A stretch of DNA of 39,479 bases from positions 1-39,479 of the forward strand of contig DASZWY010000095.1 of NCBI GenBank assembly GCA_035546135.1. The letters run 5' to 3'. Numbering within the stretch: position 1 is the first letter of the stretch; every line of letters begins with the position of its first letter. A program made the translations under genes and the position numbers. The notes beneath the pieces were generated by a model that worked only from the letters and a program-made list of their open reading frames with translations, was not told the origin of the DNA and did no database searches. This DNA comes from JABDGR01 sp035546135 (lineage in GTDB: Bacteria > Verrucomicrobiota > Verrucomicrobiia > Opitutales > JABDGR01). Below, one piece after another: positions 7,038 to 14,966 of the stretch.

Positions 7038-7076
7038 AATTTACTCAGAAATTTACTTGGTCAAAGAACGGTCAAA
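7038..7076. promoter_or_regulatory. Paired direct repeats upstream of the lipoprotein genes
   Basis: The gap 6906-7113 contains AATTTACT at 7038-7045 and 7050-7057 (12-base phase) and GGTCAAA at 7059-7065 and 7070-7076 (11-base phase). Copies spaced by one helical turn upstream of a gene pair suggest binding of a dimeric regulator. No clear -35/-10 pair was found. Confidence 0.3.
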
Positions 7077-7113
7077 ATGACGGCAAGGTTACGCGCCAGG
7101 TGTAAATTAAGGG

Positions 7114-7350
7114 ATGAAAATCATCCTCAAGCTTTTCGGCATCAGCCTGTTGTCCGCCCTTGCGGCACTTGGTGGCGGGTGTTACGCCGTTGCGGCAGGC
7201 ACTGCCGCAGGCGCTTACGCCTACAACGCGGGCGACGAAAACAAGGCCAACTTCGCCAAGGTCAATGCCGACCGCCAGGCGCATGGTTTGCCGCCGCTGA
7301 CGTGGGATGAATATATGCATCCCGGTTCGACTACCACCCCAACCAAATAA
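7114..7350 (+). CDS. Small lipoprotein, paralogue A
   Basis: This 78-residue protein has a Lys-containing start, a hydrophobic segment and a lipobox-like ALGGGC, so the mature form probably begins at Cys23 and is membrane-anchored. The mature part has a Gly/Ala-rich stretch (TAAGAYAYNAGDENKANF) and a conserved block DRQAHGLPPLTWDEYMHP. The next gene repeats both blocks nearly unchanged, so these are tandem paralogues. The family function is unknown to me. The HGLPPLTWDEY block with its conserved aromatic and acidic residues looks like a binding or anchoring tail rather than an enzyme site. Confidence 0.75.
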   Translation: MKIILKLFGISLLSALAALGGGCYAVAAGTAAGAYAYNAGDENKANFAKVNADRQAHGLPPLTWDEYMHPGSTTTPTK

Positions 7351-7367
7351 CTGCGGGGAAATCTCCC

Positions 7368-7625
7368 ATGAAAAAGATGACCTCTATTCTGTGTTTGCTG
7401 GCGACGGTTCTGGCGGTCTCTGGCTGCCGGGTCGCGGCACTCACCGCCGCCGGCGCTTACGCCTATAACAAGGGCGATGAAAACAAAGCGAACTTCGCCA
7501 AGGTCAACGAAGACCGCCAAGCGCATGGTTTGCCGCCGCTGACCTGGGACGAATATATGCACCCGGATAAAAATGCGACGCCGCCCGCCAATGGCACCGC
7601 CAACAGCACCACGACTTCCAAGTGA
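7368..7625 (+). CDS. Small lipoprotein, paralogue B
   Basis: This is an 85-residue lipoprotein: Met-Lys-Lys start, hydrophobic core and lipobox AVSGC (Cys20). From GAYAYN onward it is almost identical to paralogue A over about 40 residues, then ends in a Thr/Ser/Asn-rich tail. It starts 17 bases after the stop of paralogue A, with GGGGAAAT upstream of the ATG as a possible ribosome site, so the two are likely co-transcribed. The signal peptides differ more than the mature parts, which suggests selection on the mature block. Function unknown. Confidence 0.75.
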   Translation: MKKMTSILCLLATVLAVSGCRVAALTAAGAYAYNKGDENKANFAKVNEDRQAHGLPPLTWDEYMHPDKNATPPANGTANSTTTSK

Positions 7626-7780
7626 CTGCGGGCAGGCATTGGCAAAAAATGCTGGCAGCAGCGGGCAGGTTTTGTCCAACGGGCAGTCGTGTCCACTTGT
7701 CGCAAAAAAATAACTCGCTGCAGGCCAGAAAGATATTGCTGTAAGGTTTGAATTGGCATTCCGACTGATTAAGGGAAGCC

Positions 7781-8407
7781 ATGAACCTACTCGAAGCACC
7801 CACCCCTCCCGCGGCCCAGGCGGCCACGACGTTGCCGCCGGTCGTCATTGTGCATGGCATCTTTCGCGACCATCGCTTGATGCGTCGTTTGCGCGACGCC
7901 TTTACGCGCGCCGGCCGCCGCGTATTTACGCCCGACCTCACCCCCAATGATGGCTCCGCCGGCATCAACGAACTGGCCTTGCAACTCGGCGAATACCTGG
8001 AGCACAACCTCACGCCGGGCGAGCGTTGTGACGTCATCGGCCACAGCATGGGCGCGATGGTGGCGCGCTCCTATGTCCAGCGGCACGGCGGTCGTGCGCG
8101 CGTGCGCAAGCTGGTGACGCTCGCCGCGCCGCATCATGGCACGTTGGTCGCCTGGCTTTGGCGCGGGCGCGGCGTGCGCGACTTGCGTCCTGGCAGTCCG
8201 TTTCTGCGCGACCTGGCGCGCGATGTCGATCGGCTCGACGGCGTTCTCGTTGCTTCCTACTGGACGCCCTTTGACGCCATCATCGTTCCACCGCACAGTT
8301 CTGAACTGCCGGTCGGCCACAATCGCCGCTGGCTGCTGCCGCACCACCGCGCGTTTTTGGAAAGCAAGGGCCTCGCCCGCGATTTGGTGCAGGTGCTCAG
8401 CGAGTGA
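7781..8407 (+). CDS. Alpha/beta hydrolase, lipase-like (PGAP1/EstA type)
   Basis: The protein starts with a strand and oxyanion loop VVIVHGIFRDHRLM, followed by the nucleophile elbow GHSMGAMVAR (Ser at the centre) and LVTLAAPHHGT, a block typical of triacylglycerol lipase and PGAP1-like esterases. A late Asp within LDGVLVASYWTPFDAIIVPP and the His of LPVGHNRR or LPHHRAF could complete the triad. It is 208 residues long with no signal peptide, so probably cytoplasmic. An AGGGAAG ribosome site precedes the ATG. Its end overlaps by 11 bases the end of the convergent RNA methyltransferase gene. The substrate cannot be inferred. Confidence 0.85.
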   Translation: MNLLEAPTPPAAQAATTLPPVVIVHGIFRDHRLMRRLRDAFTRAGRRVFTPDLTPNDGSAGINELALQLGEYLEHNLTPGERCDVIGHSMGAMVARSYVQRHGGRARVRKLVTLAAPHHGTLVAWLWRGRGVRDLRPGSPFLRDLARDVDRLDGVLVASYWTPFDAIIVPPHSSELPVGHNRRWLLPHHRAFLESKGLARDLVQVLSE

Positions 8408-9203
8408 CGCGCCGTTGGCGCACGGCCTCGAAGAGCGCGAGCGTCGCCGCGGCCGCCACATTCAGCGAGTCCGACTGCCCAGCCATCGGGATGCGCACCT
8501 GTTGGCTCGCGGCGTCGAGCCAGGCTTGCGTCAGCCCGTCCTTTTCCCCGCCGACGACAATGGCGGCCGCGCCGCGCAAATCCACATCCCAATAGTCAAA
8601 TGACGCGGCAGGCGTTGTGGCGACCACGGCAATGTTGTGTTGATGCAAAAATGCCAGCGTTTCCCCGGTCGCCGCCGCGGCGACCGGCACGCTGAAGAGC
8701 GCGCCTTGTGAATTGCGCACGACGTGCGGATTGAACAAGTCCGTCACCGGGTCGCACACGATGACGCCCGCCGCGCCGGCGGCGTCGGCCGAGCGCAACA
8801 ACGCGCCGAGATTGCCCGGCTTTTCGACGCGTTCGACCACCAGCAGCAGGGGATTGGCCGGCAGTGGCAAATGGTCAAGGGTGGTTTGCCACGCGCGTGC
8901 GATACCCAGCAAGCCGTCCGGCCCTTCGCGCAGGGAGGCTTTTTCAAACGCCGAGGGCGCCAGCCGGCAGCGGGCGACCCCCGCTTGCGCCGCCCGTTCG
9001 AGCAGAGCCGTTTCGTCGTCGCCGCGAAAATTTTCCGGGCAAAAATAGATTTCCTCGATGGCGCCCCGCGCCAGCGCGCGTTCAAGCTCGCGGCGGCCTT
9101 CGACGAGGAAGCGTCCCTGTTCGTCCCGGTGCGCGCGTTCGCGCAGGCGCGCGAGGTTTTGCACCCGCGGGTTTTGACGGCTGTGGAGGAATTCGGGCTC
9201 CAT
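8397..9203 (-). CDS. TrmH/SpoU-family RNA 2'-O-methyltransferase
   Basis: The protein has the two-part layout of TrmH-type enzymes: an N-terminal substrate-binding region (NPRVQNLARLRER, FLVEGRRELERAL) and a C-terminal SPOUT domain with motif 1 VEKPGNLGALLRSADAAGA, motif 2 AIVVGGEKDGLT and motif 3 IPMAGQSDSLNVAAAATLALFEA. The catalytic Arg and the knot residues are in place. It methylates ribose in tRNA or rRNA using S-adenosylmethionine; the exact site cannot be read from sequence. At 268 residues it is full length. It is divergent from the uracil methyltransferase gene across 56 bases, so two RNA modification genes share a promoter region. Confidence 0.9.
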   Translation of the reverse strand: MEPEFLHSRQNPRVQNLARLRERAHRDEQGRFLVEGRRELERALARGAIEEIYFCPENFRGDDETALLERAAQAGVARCRLAPSAFEKASLREGPDGLLGIARAWQTTLDHLPLPANPLLLVVERVEKPGNLGALLRSADAAGAAGVIVCDPVTDLFNPHVVRNSQGALFSVPVAAAATGETLAFLHQHNIAVVATTPAASFDYWDVDLRGAAAIVVGGEKDGLTQAWLDAASQQVRIPMAGQSDSLNVAAAATLALFEAVRQRRVTR

Positions 9204-9259
9204 GGGGCGAAGTTTGTCTAGCGTTGGAACGGCGGGTGCGTCAATCTGCGAAGCTGGTT

Positions 9260-10486
9260 ATGACCAACCCACCGCCCAACTTCAACGCGAAGCCTTTCGC
9301 GTATCATCAGGAAATCACCCTCGAAATCGGCACGCTGACCAATCTCGGCGTCGGACTCGGGCGTCTGGACGGCTGGGTGGTGATGGTGCCGTTTGCACTG
9401 CCGGGCGAGACCGTCTGCGCGAGCGTGTTTCGCAACCGCGCGAATTATTCCGAGGCCGACCTCATCGAGGTGCTCAAGCCCTCGCCCGCGCGGGTCAAAC
9501 CGCAGTGCCCATTGTTTGGCAGCTGTGGCGGCTGCCAGTATCAGCACCTGGCGTATGCCGAGCAGTTGGAGTGGAAGCAGCGGCAGGTGCGCGAGGTTTT
9601 TGCTCGACTGGGCGGCCTGGCCGATGCCGCGGTGCGGCCCACGCACCCTTCCCCGCGCCCCTACCATTACCGCGCGAAAATTACGCCGCACTACGAACCG
9701 CCGCGCCGCGATGGCTCGTTTCCGATTGGCTTTCTGCGCGCCGGCAGCCGCCGCGCCTTGGTGGATGTGCCGCAATGCCCCATCGCCACCGAGGCCATCA
9801 ATGCCGCCTTGCCGGAAGTGCGCGCCGATTTGATAAAGCGGGCCGGACGCCTGAAGCGCGGCGGCACCGTGTTGTTGCGCGAGACGCATGAAGGCGTGGT
9901 CACGGATCCGTCGAACCTGGTGACGGCCAGCGTCGGGGACACAAAATTCCAATTCACCGCGGGCGACTTTTTCCAAAACAACCCGTTTATTTTGCCCGAG
10001 TTGGTGGACTACGCCCTGGGCGAAGCCGCCGCGGGTGGCACGCGGCACCTGCTTGACATCTATTGCGGCGTGGGCGTGTTCGCAGTGTGCGGACGGGAAA
10101 AGTTCGCGCAGTGCCTGGGTGTCGAAGTCAATGCCGACGCCGTGCGCCGCGCCCAAGCCAATGCGGCGCTCAACCGCGCGAAAAACTGCGAATTCCTCGT
10201 CGGCGCCGCCGAGGCGATTTTTGCGCGGGTGAATTTCCCCTCCGGCGAAACGGCGGCCTTGCTCGACCCGCCGCGGGCGGGCTGCGATGAAGGATTTCTG
10301 CGCCAGTTGCTCCACTTCAGCCCGGCCCGCATCGTGTATGTTTCCTGCGACCCGGCGACGCAGGCGCGCGATTTGAAAATCCTCACTGCGGGTGGTTACC
10401 GGCTGCTTCACGCCCAGCCCTTCGACTTCTTTCCCCAGACCCGCCACATCGAATGCGTGGCAACGCTGGCGCGTGGGGATAATTGA
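9260..10486 (+). CDS. RumA/TrmA-type RNA (uracil-5-)-methyltransferase
   Basis: This is an S-adenosylmethionine-dependent enzyme making 5-methyluridine in rRNA or tRNA. The domains are an N-terminal TRAM-like barrel (ITLEIGTLTNLGVGLGRLDG to ALPGETV), a [4Fe-4S] cysteine cluster (CPLFGSCGGCQYQHL), then a Rossmann domain with DIYCGVGVFAV, FFQNNPF and LLDPPRAGC. The catalytic Cys is expected in YVSCDPATQARDL, near the C-terminus. I chose the ATG at 9260 because the TRAM domain starts shortly after it; the frame is open further upstream. At 408 residues it is of RlmD/RlmC type, but the specific uridine is not decided. Confidence 0.9.
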   Translation: MTNPPPNFNAKPFAYHQEITLEIGTLTNLGVGLGRLDGWVVMVPFALPGETVCASVFRNRANYSEADLIEVLKPSPARVKPQCPLFGSCGGCQYQHLAYAEQLEWKQRQVREVFARLGGLADAAVRPTHPSPRPYHYRAKITPHYEPPRRDGSFPIGFLRAGSRRALVDVPQCPIATEAINAALPEVRADLIKRAGRLKRGGTVLLRETHEGVVTDPSNLVTASVGDTKFQFTAGDFFQNNPFILPELVDYALGEAAAGGTRHLLDIYCGVGVFAVCGREKFAQCLGVEVNADAVRRAQANAALNRAKNCEFLVGAAEAIFARVNFPSGETAALLDPPRAGCDEGFLRQLLHFSPARIVYVSCDPATQARDLKILTAGGYRLLHAQPFDFFPQTRHIECVATLARGDN

Positions 10487-10547
10487 GCCGTGAATTGACC
10501 ATGGCTCCCCTTCTCGCCTCGAATATGCGGCACAAAGGGTGTTTGGC

Positions 10548-10576
10548 TTGACGGTGAGAGGTGAGAGCCTTAATTC
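10548..10576 (+). promoter_or_regulatory. Candidate promoter of the membrane glycosyltransferase-like gene
   Basis: TTGACG (10548-10553) and TAATTC (10571-10576) are separated by 17 bases, in the gap 10487-10597, with the start codon 21 bases beyond the -10. The -10 is a weak match. Confidence 0.4.
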
Positions 10577-10597
10577 AAGACAGCCTTTTTTACCGCA

Positions 10598-12160
10598 ATG
10601 CCACGGTCATCCGTTATTATTTTAGGCTTCCTGCTGTTGGTGACGGTGTTGGCCCCGGCTTACGCAACCCGGAACGACGTGGGCTTTGCCGGTGATTCGG
10701 GCTCGTATGTGATTGCCGCGCGGACGTTCGCCCGGGAGGGCAAACTGCTCGGCCCCGACGGTCATGGCGGGGTTGCGCCATATAGCAGCTGGCCGCCGTT
10801 GTATCCCTGGGTGCTGGGGTTCCTCAGCCGCTTTTTTGGCGATGTGCTTCCCGCCGCCCGCTGGCTCAACATCGTTTTGTTTCCGCTTAATGTTTTGCTG
10901 CTGGCGGCGGTGGCGCGGCGGTTCAAGATTTCCCCCGGGTGGACGGTCTTTGTCTGCGCCTTGTTTGTCTTCGCCCCATCCATCCTGGCCGCCCACGTCG
11001 AGGCCATGTCCGGCTCGTTATTTCTGACGTGCTGGCTGCTGAATTGGTTTTTGATTCTGCGGTACGGGGAACATCCCTCGTGGGGGTTGATCGTCGCGGC
11101 GGGCGCGGCAGGCGCGCTCACTTTGTTAAATCGCTATTTTGGTTTCGCGACCATCGCCGCATTTAGCGTGTATCTTTGCCTTGGTTCCGTGGGCGGCTGG
11201 GCCAGAAAGATTACCGCGGCGGCAATTTATTTTGTATTGGGCGTCGCGCCGGTGACCTGCTGGCTTTGGTTCAGCCGGCAATCCTCCACCTTGGTGCAGC
11301 TGCATCAGTCCAATGCCGGGCCGCCGTCATTCTTCCAGTCCTGGGTGGCTCCGGAACTCGCCGCTTTCGCACGCTGGGTGTTGCCGGCGGACGGGCACAA
11401 TCTGTTCAAGGCGGCGCTGGCATTTTTATTGGTGGTGGGCATCGCGGCGTGGATGGTGGCGGTTTTCCGGGGGCGGGAGGCAAATTGGCCGGGGTTGACG
11501 TTGAAGACAGCGATCGTGCGGCCGGAGATTTCCATCCTGCTCAATCTGGTGGCCTGCCAGATGATTCTCGTGTGCGCGAAAATGGTCCGGGACCACTCCA
11601 TGCTTTTCGACGAGCGGCAGGAAATGCCGGTGTTTGTTTGCACGCTGTTGATCATCGGCGTACTGGCGACGGCGTGCGCCCCGGCCTGGCGCGCGGGCGC
11701 CACGAAGTTCAGCCGCTATTTGGTCATGGCCGTGCTGACCCTGTTCGTGGCGGGGTATGTGATTACCGGCGCCGAGTGGGTTCGCCGCGCGGACGCCGAG
11801 CATTTGGTCTGGAGCAGCCGCCCCTACCGGGATTCCCCGGCGCGGGCGTTGGTCGACCGCGCGCCCGCCGGCACGCCCATTTACGGGAACATCCTCAACC
11901 CGCTGGTTTATTACACCACGCGCATCGACCTTTACCGCATGCCGGATTCCAGCGTGGAAATCAACGGGCAGCGCAACCCCCAATACGCGCAGGAAGTGGC
12001 GGACATGATCGCCGACGTCGTCAAGCGGCGCGGGTTGATCGTGGTGTTCAACACCAGCTCCAGTCGGTTTGCCTCCAGTGAGGAGCTAAAAAAAAATCCC
12101 CAATTGCGCGCGGCCATTGACACTCCCGAGGTGGCGGTTTTCGAGCCCAGCGGCGGCTAG
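10598..12160 (+). CDS. Polytopic membrane protein, GT-C glycosyltransferase-like
   Basis: This is a 520-residue protein with about ten hydrophobic segments, starting with a signal-anchor-like VIILGFLLLVTVLAPAYA. The first outer loop reads NDVGFAGDSGSYVIAARTFAREG, with the Asp-Ser-x-x-Tyr pattern seen in the first periplasmic loop of GT39/ArnT- and PMT-like enzymes that use polyprenyl-phosphate sugars, followed by SSWPPLYPWVLGFLSRFFGD. The C-terminal 130 residues form a soluble domain (VRRADAEHLVWSSRPYRDSP onward, in pieces). It probably transfers a sugar outside the membrane, but the acceptor and donor are unknown, and no glycan cluster lies beside it. Its stop codon shares CTAG with the stop of the convergent VF530 gene. 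Confidence 0.7.
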   Translation: MPRSSVIILGFLLLVTVLAPAYATRNDVGFAGDSGSYVIAARTFAREGKLLGPDGHGGVAPYSSWPPLYPWVLGFLSRFFGDVLPAARWLNIVLFPLNVLLLAAVARRFKISPGWTVFVCALFVFAPSILAAHVEAMSGSLFLTCWLLNWFLILRYGEHPSWGLIVAAGAAGALTLLNRYFGFATIAAFSVYLCLGSVGGWARKITAAAIYFVLGVAPVTCWLWFSRQSSTLVQLHQSNAGPPSFFQSWVAPELAAFARWVLPADGHNLFKAALAFLLVVGIAAWMVAVFRGREANWPGLTLKTAIVRPEISILLNLVACQMILVCAKMVRDHSMLFDERQEMPVFVCTLLIIGVLATACAPAWRAGATKFSRYLVMAVLTLFVAGYVITGAEWVRRADAEHLVWSSRPYRDSPARALVDRAPAGTPIYGNILNPLVYYTTRIDLYRMPDSSVEINGQRNPQYAQEVADMIADVVKRRGLIVVFNTSSSRFASSEELKKNPQLRAAIDTPEVAVFEPSGG

Positions 12161-12402
12161 GGCTCTTTGAGCGACTGCACGTACAAATCTTCCACCTGTT
12201 TGCGCGCCCAGGGCGTGCGCCGGAGAAAGTGGAGGCTCGATTTGATGCTTGGGTCGTGGTGGAAGCAGCGGATATTCACGGCGCGGCCCATTTCCCGCCA
12301 GCCCAGGCGCGCGACGAGCCGCTGCAAAATCATTTCCAGCGTGACACCGTGCAGCGGGTCGTTGGACGGGGCGCTCATGCGGCGGTCTTCACTTTCGCCC
12401 AT
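12157..12402 (-). CDS. VF530-family protein (DUF2132)
   Basis: The block NDPLHGVTLEMILQRLV, then GWREMGRAVNIRCFHHDPS, then IKSSLHFLRRTPWAR, matches the VF530 family of about 75 residues almost across its length; a solved member is proposed to bind DNA. An alternative ATG is at 12378, immediately before the conserved block; the 12402 start overlaps the upstream coaD gene by 14 bases. Both are on the minus strand, so they probably form an operon. It is small, soluble and basic. The physiological role is unknown. Confidence 0.85.
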   Translation of the reverse strand: MGESEDRRMSAPSNDPLHGVTLEMILQRLVARLGWREMGRAVNIRCFHHDPSIKSSLHFLRRTPWARKQVEDLYVQSLKEP

Positions 12403-12871
12403 ATTTCTTTTTCAGCGCCCGGAGGACATTGTCCGGCACGAATTGCTCGAGGCGCGACGAGTCCACGCGGCAGACCTGCTTCACGATTTGCGAGCTGGTG
12501 TAGAAAAAGGTGTGGCTGGGCATCAGGAAAATGGTCTCGATGGAGGAGTCAAGGTGCCGGTTCATCTGCGCCATCTGGAATTCGTATTCGAAGTCGGACA
12601 CGGCGCGCAACCCGCGGATGAGGGCCACGGCATGGTGCTTCTGCGCGAAGTCCACCGTGAGGCCGTTCAGCCGCTTGACCCGGGCGTTGAGGCCCTTGAG
12701 GTGCGGTTGCAGCAGCGCGAGGCGCTCGGCGACGGTGAAGAGGGGGCGCTTCGACTCGTTGGGGGCGACAGCCACGAGCACTTCGTCAAACAGGCGGCAC
12801 GCGCGCTGCAGGATGTCGAGGTGCCCGTGGGTGACGGGGTCGAACGTGCCGGGGTAGATGGCGAGTTTCAT
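12389..12871 (-). CDS. coaD: Phosphopantetheine adenylyltransferase
   Basis: CoaD joins ATP and 4'-phosphopantetheine to give dephospho-CoA, the fourth step of coenzyme A synthesis. The start MKLAIYPGTFDPVTHGHLDI contains the nucleotidyltransferase motif T/HxGH with the residues that bind the triphosphate. The later LIRGLRAVSDFEYEFQMAQMN and SSQIVKQV blocks are the substrate-binding and Ser-Ser-Gln landmarks. The protein is 160 residues, the normal size. An upstream in-frame ATG (12904) would add 11 residues that do not fit the family, so I chose 12871. It is divergent from pgsA with 132 bases between. Confidence 0.95.
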   Translation of the reverse strand: MKLAIYPGTFDPVTHGHLDILQRACRLFDEVLVAVAPNESKRPLFTVAERLALLQPHLKGLNARVKRLNGLTVDFAQKHHAVALIRGLRAVSDFEYEFQMAQMNRHLDSSIETIFLMPSHTFFYTSSQIVKQVCRVDSSRLEQFVPDNVLRALKKKYGRK

Positions 12872-13003
12872 GGGGAGGGCGGCGCGCCGGAATGGGCTGG
12901 CCAACCGGTTGGGCGCCTGCTTAAGTTCGACCGTCCGGGCCGGAGACGCAAGCCGATTTGCGGCGTTGCCGCCGGGCGACTCGCGCCCTGGCGCGCTCCC
13001 GCC

Positions 13004-13618
13004 GTGAACTGGCCCAACCTGATCACCCTCTCGCGCGTCCCGGCGCTGTTCGTGGTGGTGGCGTTAATGTTCGCGGAGTTTCGCGGCGCGGCCACGCTGG
13101 CCTTTGTGGTCTTCATCTTTGGCGGGGCGTCGGACTGGCTCGACGGCTACTTGGCCCGGCGCTTCCGCATCGTGTCGAATTTCGGCAAGCTCATGGATGC
13201 ACTGACGGACAAGGTGCTCGTCGTGGGGGTGATGATTGCGATGCTCGTGCCGCTGCCGGGCGCGCAAAATGCGTTATTGCAGGATTGGGCGGTTTTTTTG
13301 GTGCTGTTGATTTTCACGCGCGAATTCCTTGTGACCGGCCTGCGGCTGGTGGCGGCGAGCCAGGGGCTGGTGCTTGCGGCGGAGCGCACGGGCAAAATCA
13401 AGACCGTGCTCCAGCTCATCAGCGTGGCGGTGCTGCTGCTGGCGCACGCGCTGCACGTGGATTTCCAGTTGGCGACGGCGGCAGGCGATGTCCGCCTCGT
13501 CGGCTGGTGGCTGTTTGTGGCCGCCGCCGCGCTCACGGCCTTTTCCGGCGCGGGCTACCTGATTAAATACTGGACGATGTTCACCGGCCGCGCGGGGGGC
13601 GACGCCGGGCGCCCGTGA
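13004..13618 (+). CDS. pgsA: CDP-diacylglycerol-glycerol-3-phosphate 3-phosphatidyltransferase
   Basis: PgsA makes phosphatidylglycerol phosphate in the inner membrane. The full CDP-alcohol phosphotransferase signature D-x2-D-G-x2-A-R-x8-G-x3-D-x3-D is present from SDWLDGYLARR to GKLMDALTDK. Several hydrophobic helices and the TREFLVTGLRLVAASQG block follow. The frame is open far upstream, but the conserved N-terminus (NWPNLITLSRV) begins at the GTG at 13004, so I chose it; it predicts 204 residues, which fits the family. The end abuts the convergent aroQ gene. Confidence 0.9.
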   Translation: MNWPNLITLSRVPALFVVVALMFAEFRGAATLAFVVFIFGGASDWLDGYLARRFRIVSNFGKLMDALTDKVLVVGVMIAMLVPLPGAQNALLQDWAVFLVLLIFTREFLVTGLRLVAASQGLVLAAERTGKIKTVLQLISVAVLLLAHALHVDFQLATAAGDVRLVGWWLFVAAAALTAFSGAGYLIKYWTMFTGRAGGDAGRP

Positions 13619-13625
13619 GCCGGCG

Positions 13626-14063
13626 TTACCTTTTCAATGCGGCCAGAAAACGCAGGGCGGCGAAATAGCCTTCCTGGCCGAGGCCCGAAACCACGCCGAC
13701 GCACACGTCCGCGGTGTAGGACTTGTGGCGGAACTCCTCGCGCTTGTAGATATTGGAAATATGCACCTCGACACACGGCAGGTTGCAGCCCGCAATGGCG
13801 TCGCGCAGCGCGACACTCGTGTGGGTGAGCGCGCCGGCGTTGACGATGATGCCCGCGACTCCGGCATCCGCCCAACGCGCGATTTGCTCGAGCAGCGCGC
13901 CTTCGTGGTTGGACTGAAAGCACTCCAACTTCACCCCGAGTTTTTTCGCTTCCGCGCCGACGCTGGCCTCGAGGTCGGCGAGGGTGGCCTGGCCGTAGAT
14001 GGCGGTTTCGCGTTTGCCGAGGCGGTCGAGATTGGGGCCGTGCAGCAGGCCGAGGGTTTTCAT
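13626..14063 (-). CDS. aroQ: 3-dehydroquinate dehydratase, type II
   Basis: AroQ converts 3-dehydroquinate to 3-dehydroshikimate in the shikimate pathway. The motifs are LLHGPNLDRLGKRE (start of the flexible lid, with the active-site Arg and the catalytic Tyr a few residues later in AIYG), FQSNHEGALLEQI, IIVNAGALTHTSVALRDAI and VEVHISNIYKREEFRHKSY with the catalytic His. At 145 residues it is the normal length. The ATG at 14063 is the natural start; an upstream one at 14150 would add unrelated residues. It lies 13 bases after the Nif3-like gene on the same strand, so the two may share a transcript. Confidence 0.95.
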   Translation of the reverse strand: MKTLGLLHGPNLDRLGKRETAIYGQATLADLEASVGAEAKKLGVKLECFQSNHEGALLEQIARWADAGVAGIIVNAGALTHTSVALRDAIAGCNLPCVEVHISNIYKREEFRHKSYTADVCVGVVSGLGQEGYFAALRFLAALKR

Positions 14064-14076
14064 GCGGGGAAGGCAA

Positions 14077-14832
14077 TCAGAGCGGGCAGCCGGTGTCGAG
14101 AAATTCCCAGGGCACGCGGAAGCGCGCGGCGCACGCCTTGGCCAAGGCACGCACGCCGAAGGTCTCGGTCGCGTAATGGCCGCAGATATACAAGTTCAGC
14201 CCGGCTTCCTGGGCGGCGTTGAAGGCCGACTGCTTCAATTCGCCAGTGATGAGCGTGTCTACCCCGGCGTCGCGCAAATGAGGGATGCAAGAGCTGCCGC
14301 TGCCGCTCAGGATGGCGAGCTTGCGGGGCTGAAGGGGGCCGAATTCAATCGCGGTGATGCCAGGAGGGAAGAGTTTTAAAAGCCTGGCCCGCAATTTCGC
14401 GCGGGTGGGAGGCTGGCCGATAAACGCGGCGATGGGTGTGCCTTGATACGGAATCCCCCAGCCGGAAATGCGCAGTCCCAGCGCTTTGGCGATAAGCGCG
14501 TTGTTGCCGATTTTGGGATGTGCATCGAGCGGCAGATGCGCCGAATAGACCGCGCAATCGGCGTCGAGAAGAGTCTTGAGCCGCGCGTGGTGCGCGCCGG
14601 TGACGGGTTGGGCGCCGTCCCAGAACAGGCCATGGTGGACGATGAGGAAATCCACGCCGGCTTTCGCTGCGAGGGCAAACGGCACGGCGCCGGCATCCAC
14701 CGTTGCGCCGATTTTTGTCACGCGGCCGGAATTGGCAACCTGCAGGCCGTTGAGCGCGCCGGGGAAGTCCGCGACTTCGCGCACGCGCACGCGTTTGTCG
14801 CAAAAGGCGACGACCTGGGCCAGGGTGGGCAT
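14077..14832 (-). CDS. Nif3-like dinuclear metal centre protein
   Basis: The family folds into a hexameric ring with two metals per subunit; its function is uncertain (GTP cyclohydrolase-like annotations are common). The landmarks are FPGALNGLQVANSG near the N-terminus, FLIVHHGLFWDG (metal-binding His-His), LPLDAHPKIGNNALIAKALGL (the usual LDAH.GN block), DTLITGELKQSAFNAAQEAG and YICGHYATETFGVRALA with the second metal-site His and Glu. I chose ATG 14832; Met codons at 14844 and 14937 are possible. The upstream spacer to the HAD gene holds weak GGAAAT-type heptamers. The HxG position here reads GHYATE. Confidence 0.9.
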   Translation of the reverse strand: MPTLAQVVAFCDKRVRVREVADFPGALNGLQVANSGRVTKIGATVDAGAVPFALAAKAGVDFLIVHHGLFWDGAQPVTGAHHARLKTLLDADCAVYSAHLPLDAHPKIGNNALIAKALGLRISGWGIPYQGTPIAAFIGQPPTRAKLRARLLKLFPPGITAIEFGPLQPRKLAILSGSGSSCIPHLRDAGVDTLITGELKQSAFNAAQEAGLNLYICGHYATETFGVRALAKACAARFRVPWEFLDTGCPL

Positions 14833-14966
14833 GGGATGGAGCATAAACGGAAAATGGGATATGGAAATGGAAAAACATCGGGATCGCGCCCTCATGGCGT
14901 TTTCCGGCGCAGTTCCGCGGTCTTTTCCCGCTTCCATTTTTCAGGCCTGCTTCGGTATGATTGATC

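Noticed and set aside
8864..9259. N-terminal extension of the uracil methyltransferase frame
   Set aside because: It runs antisense to the TrmH-type gene and its translation has no TRAM-like sequence; the family N-terminus begins after ATG 9260.
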